A stretch of DNA of 64,000 nt from Tragulus kanchil (Eukaryota > Chordata > Mammalia > Artiodactyla > Tragulidae). The stretch's first letter is position 1; the number at the start of each line of letters is the position of its first letter. Below, piece after piece: positions 56,944-64,000 of the stretch. Location: contig JAIOJX010000001.1 in assembly GCA_022376925.1 (NCBI GenBank), positions 992,001 through 1,056,000 of the forward strand, in the 5' to 3' direction. The translations under genes and the position numbers were made by a program. The notes beneath the pieces are model-generated. The model was given only the letters and a program-made list of their open reading frames with translations, was not told where the DNA came from and searched no databases.

Positions 56944-58864
56944 AGATCATTTCAGTTTTTCACCACTCACTTGTGCCTCAGAACAGTCCTTCCCAGGGAG
57001 AAGAGAGTGAGGCATTTATCCGGTGACTGTTGGCTTCATTGGCACAGAACTTTCCAGAGCTGTGACTTGCTCTGCACCTCTAGGCTCACAGACTCGGTTG
57101 AGGTAGAAAAAGGAGGGTAGCACTGCAGCAGGCACCGAGGTGTCTCCCCAGCAGTGTGAAGTCGGAGGGCACGAGGCAGTGCAGGTGCTCAGAGGCCCAG
57201 CATGACCTGAGGTATGTCCTGAAAGGTACGTCATGAGGCGGTCTATGGAAATACTAAGGCACGGGAGCAGGTCACCAAGAAGAGATCCCAGAGATAAGTA
57301 GATAAGACAGGAAGGAACTCATTAGCAGATCAAAACGGCAATCTTCATTTGTTACCCTGTCCGCCTGCATTTTCCCTTCATGGCCTCATGCCCAGTTATG
57401 CCCAGCCTGCAGGTCCTCCTCGACAGCACTCTGCACCCTCCACATCCAATCCTTCCTGACAGCAGTGGCTCTGATCTGCTAATAGCGCTTTCCTGTGTTT
57501 TCTCTTGAATTCCGTCACCCACCTTCCCCACCCAGCACGTTCCTCGTGAGCAGAGTCATCCTAGGTCCCCAAGTAGGCCAGCTCCGTGAAGAAAAGGCTT
57601 TCTGCCGGCTCCCTGCGCTGTTCCAAGGTCCTGGCACTGCTGGGTGCAGGGACCCTCGGGACGAACACTTGCCCCAGGAAGCCCTTCCGGCCGGGGAGGC
57701 CACCTCCACCCCCTCTCCTCCCCCGAACGCCCCCGACACCGGCCAAGCAGGAGCCAGCTTTGGAAAATGACGTTTATTGCTATGTTTGCGGTGGCTCTGA
57801 GCACAGTAAGGGCGCCCCCACAGGACCCTGGCCCTCCCCCAGCCCCAGCCGTCCAGCCCCGTCAGGGTGTGAGGCGAGCCCCGCAGGGGCCCTCTCAGCG
57901 GTCTCAGGACTGGACGTGACAGACACGCTGAGTGACCCGCCACGGGAGGATGGGAGCCGTGGAAAGTGCATCCGCCTTCTGGCGCTCCCAGGCCGGAGCC
58001 CCGCCCAAGCCGGTGCCCACCTCAGGCCCCTGCAGCGGTGGGGCCCAGCCCAGATCATTTCAGTTCAATACGGAGAAAGTCCTTCCCAGGAGAAGAGAGT
58101 GAGGCATTTATCCGGTGACTGTTGGCTTCATTGGCACAGAACTTTCCAGAGCTGTGACTTGCTCTGCACCTCTAGGCTCACAGACTCGGTTGAGGTAGAA
58201 AAAGGAGGGTAGCACTGCAGCAGGCACCGAGGTGTCTCCCCAGCAGTGTGAAGTCGGAGGGCACGAGGCAGTGCAGGTGCTCAGAGGCCCAGCATGACCT
58301 GAGGTATGTCCTGAAAGGTACGTCATGAGGCGGTCTATGGAAATACTAAGGCACGGGAGCAGGTCACCAAGAAGAGATCCCAGAGATAAGTAGATAAGAC
58401 AGGAAGGAACTCATTAGCAGATCAAAACGGCAATCTTCATTTGTTACCCTGTCCGCCTGCATTTTCCCTTCATGGCCTCATGCCCAGTTATGCCCAGCCT
58501 GCAGGTCCTCCTCGACAGCACTCTGCACCCTCCACATCCAATCCTTCCTGACAGCAGTGGCTCTGATCTGCTAATAGCGCTTTCCTGTGTTTTCTCTTGA
58601 ATTCCGTCACCCACCTTCCCCACCCAGCACGTTCCTCGTGAGCAGAGTCATCCTAGGTCCCCAAGTAGGCCAGCTCCGTGAAGAAAAGGCTTTCTGCCGG
58701 CTCCCTGCGCTGTTCCAAGGTCCTGGCACTGCTGGGTGCAGGGACCCTCGGGACGAACACTTGCCCCAGGAAGCCCTTCCGGCCGGGGAGGCCACCTCCA
58801 CCCCCTCTCCTCCCCCGAACGCCCCCGACACCGGCCAAGCAGGAGCCAGCTTTGGAAAATGACG

Positions 58865-58870
58865 TTTATT
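58865..58870 (-). promoter_or_regulatory. SLC6A8: Candidate poly(A) signal AATAAA for the SLC6A8-like gene
   Basis: The reverse strand reads 'catagcAATAAAcgtcattt'. It is correctly oriented and about 1.26 kb past the stop after collapsing the duplication. The copy at 57773-57778 belongs to the duplicated unit. Confidence 0.6.
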
Positions 58871-59008
58871 GCTATGTTTGCGGTGGCTCTGAGCACAGTA
58901 AGGGCGCCCCCACAGGACCCTGGCCCTCCCCCAGCCCCAGCCGTCCAGCCCCGTCAGGGTGTGAGGCGAGCCCCGCAGGGGCCCTCTCAGCGGTCTCAGG
59001 ACTGGACG

Positions 59009-63834
<4,826 letters not shown>

Positions 63835-64000
63835 CTGCGGGGGCGGGCTGCTCAGAGGGGCCTGCGGCACCCACCACTCCCTTGGATGCCCTCAGCCCGA
63901 GCAGGACTGATGGGAAGGCCACAGTCCACCGGCCACCATGTTCAGGGGTAGGGAGGGAGGCCACCCCCCACCAGAGCCATGGCTACTCTCAAAGGAAGCT

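Noticed and set aside
57586..58212. 208-codon forward frame, with shorter versions in the second copy
   Set aside because: Antisense to the SLC6A8-like 3' UTR, Pro-rich and GC-driven, and changed in length by a duplication junction. No family motif.

Overview
The window is nuclear DNA from a pecoran ruminant, most likely a bovid. The evidence is the interspersed repeats: BovB (RTE) LINE copies, Bov-tA/Bov-A SINEs, CHR-type tRNA SINEs and old L1 fragments on both strands. Nothing prokaryotic, viral or CRISPR-like was seen. Only three genic objects can be supported: an intact-looking single-exon olfactory receptor gene (52.3-53.4 kb, +), a decayed olfactory receptor pseudogene (35.9-36.8 kb, -), and the last nine coding exons plus 3' UTR of a creatine-transporter-type SLC6A8 gene (58.9-63.8 kb, -), whose 5' exons lie beyond the right edge.

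Layout. 0-7 kb: gene-poor, becoming GC- and CpG-rich from about 2 to 6.6 kb, with an old BovB scrap and two CHR SINEs. 7-21.3 kb: SINEs and old L1 sequence, including an eroded L1 ORF2 (about 11.8-16.5 kb) and a 1.84 kb BovB insertion with a 5' inversion inside another L1 remnant (18.5-21.3 kb). 21.3-34.5 kb: unique sequence with BovB fragments in opposite orientations and Bov-tA SINEs. 34.8-36.8 kb: OR pseudogene. 36.8-37.7 kb: SINEs nested in a SINE. 37.7-50.6 kb: unique sequence, SINEs, L1 3' ends. 50.6-53.4 kb: OR gene. 53.4-57 kb: unique sequence. 57-64 kb: SLC6A8.

The dominant structural signal is not a gene. Eighteen separate places carry a direct tandem duplication of whatever sequence is there, always with a period of about 1.08-1.14 kb. 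The left copy often ends in a degraded, deletion-rich version of the sequence that really follows, and the copies differ mainly by single-base homopolymer indels. Unrelated sequences (GC-rich DNA, L1, SINEs, an OR gene, a 3' UTR) share the same period, so the best explanation is unmerged contig-end overlaps in the assembly rather than biology. Collapsing them would remove about 20 kb and leave about 44 kb. Apparent gene pairs here, such as the frameshifted OR copy at 51.2-51.7 kb and the tripled SLC6A8 3' UTR segment, should be read as copies of one locus.

I found no convincing new biological system. The best biological leads are the placement and divergence of the SLC6A8-like gene next to OR genes instead of its usual neighbours, a short poly(A)-tailed retroposed sequence present at four independent sites, and unusual features of the OR protein.
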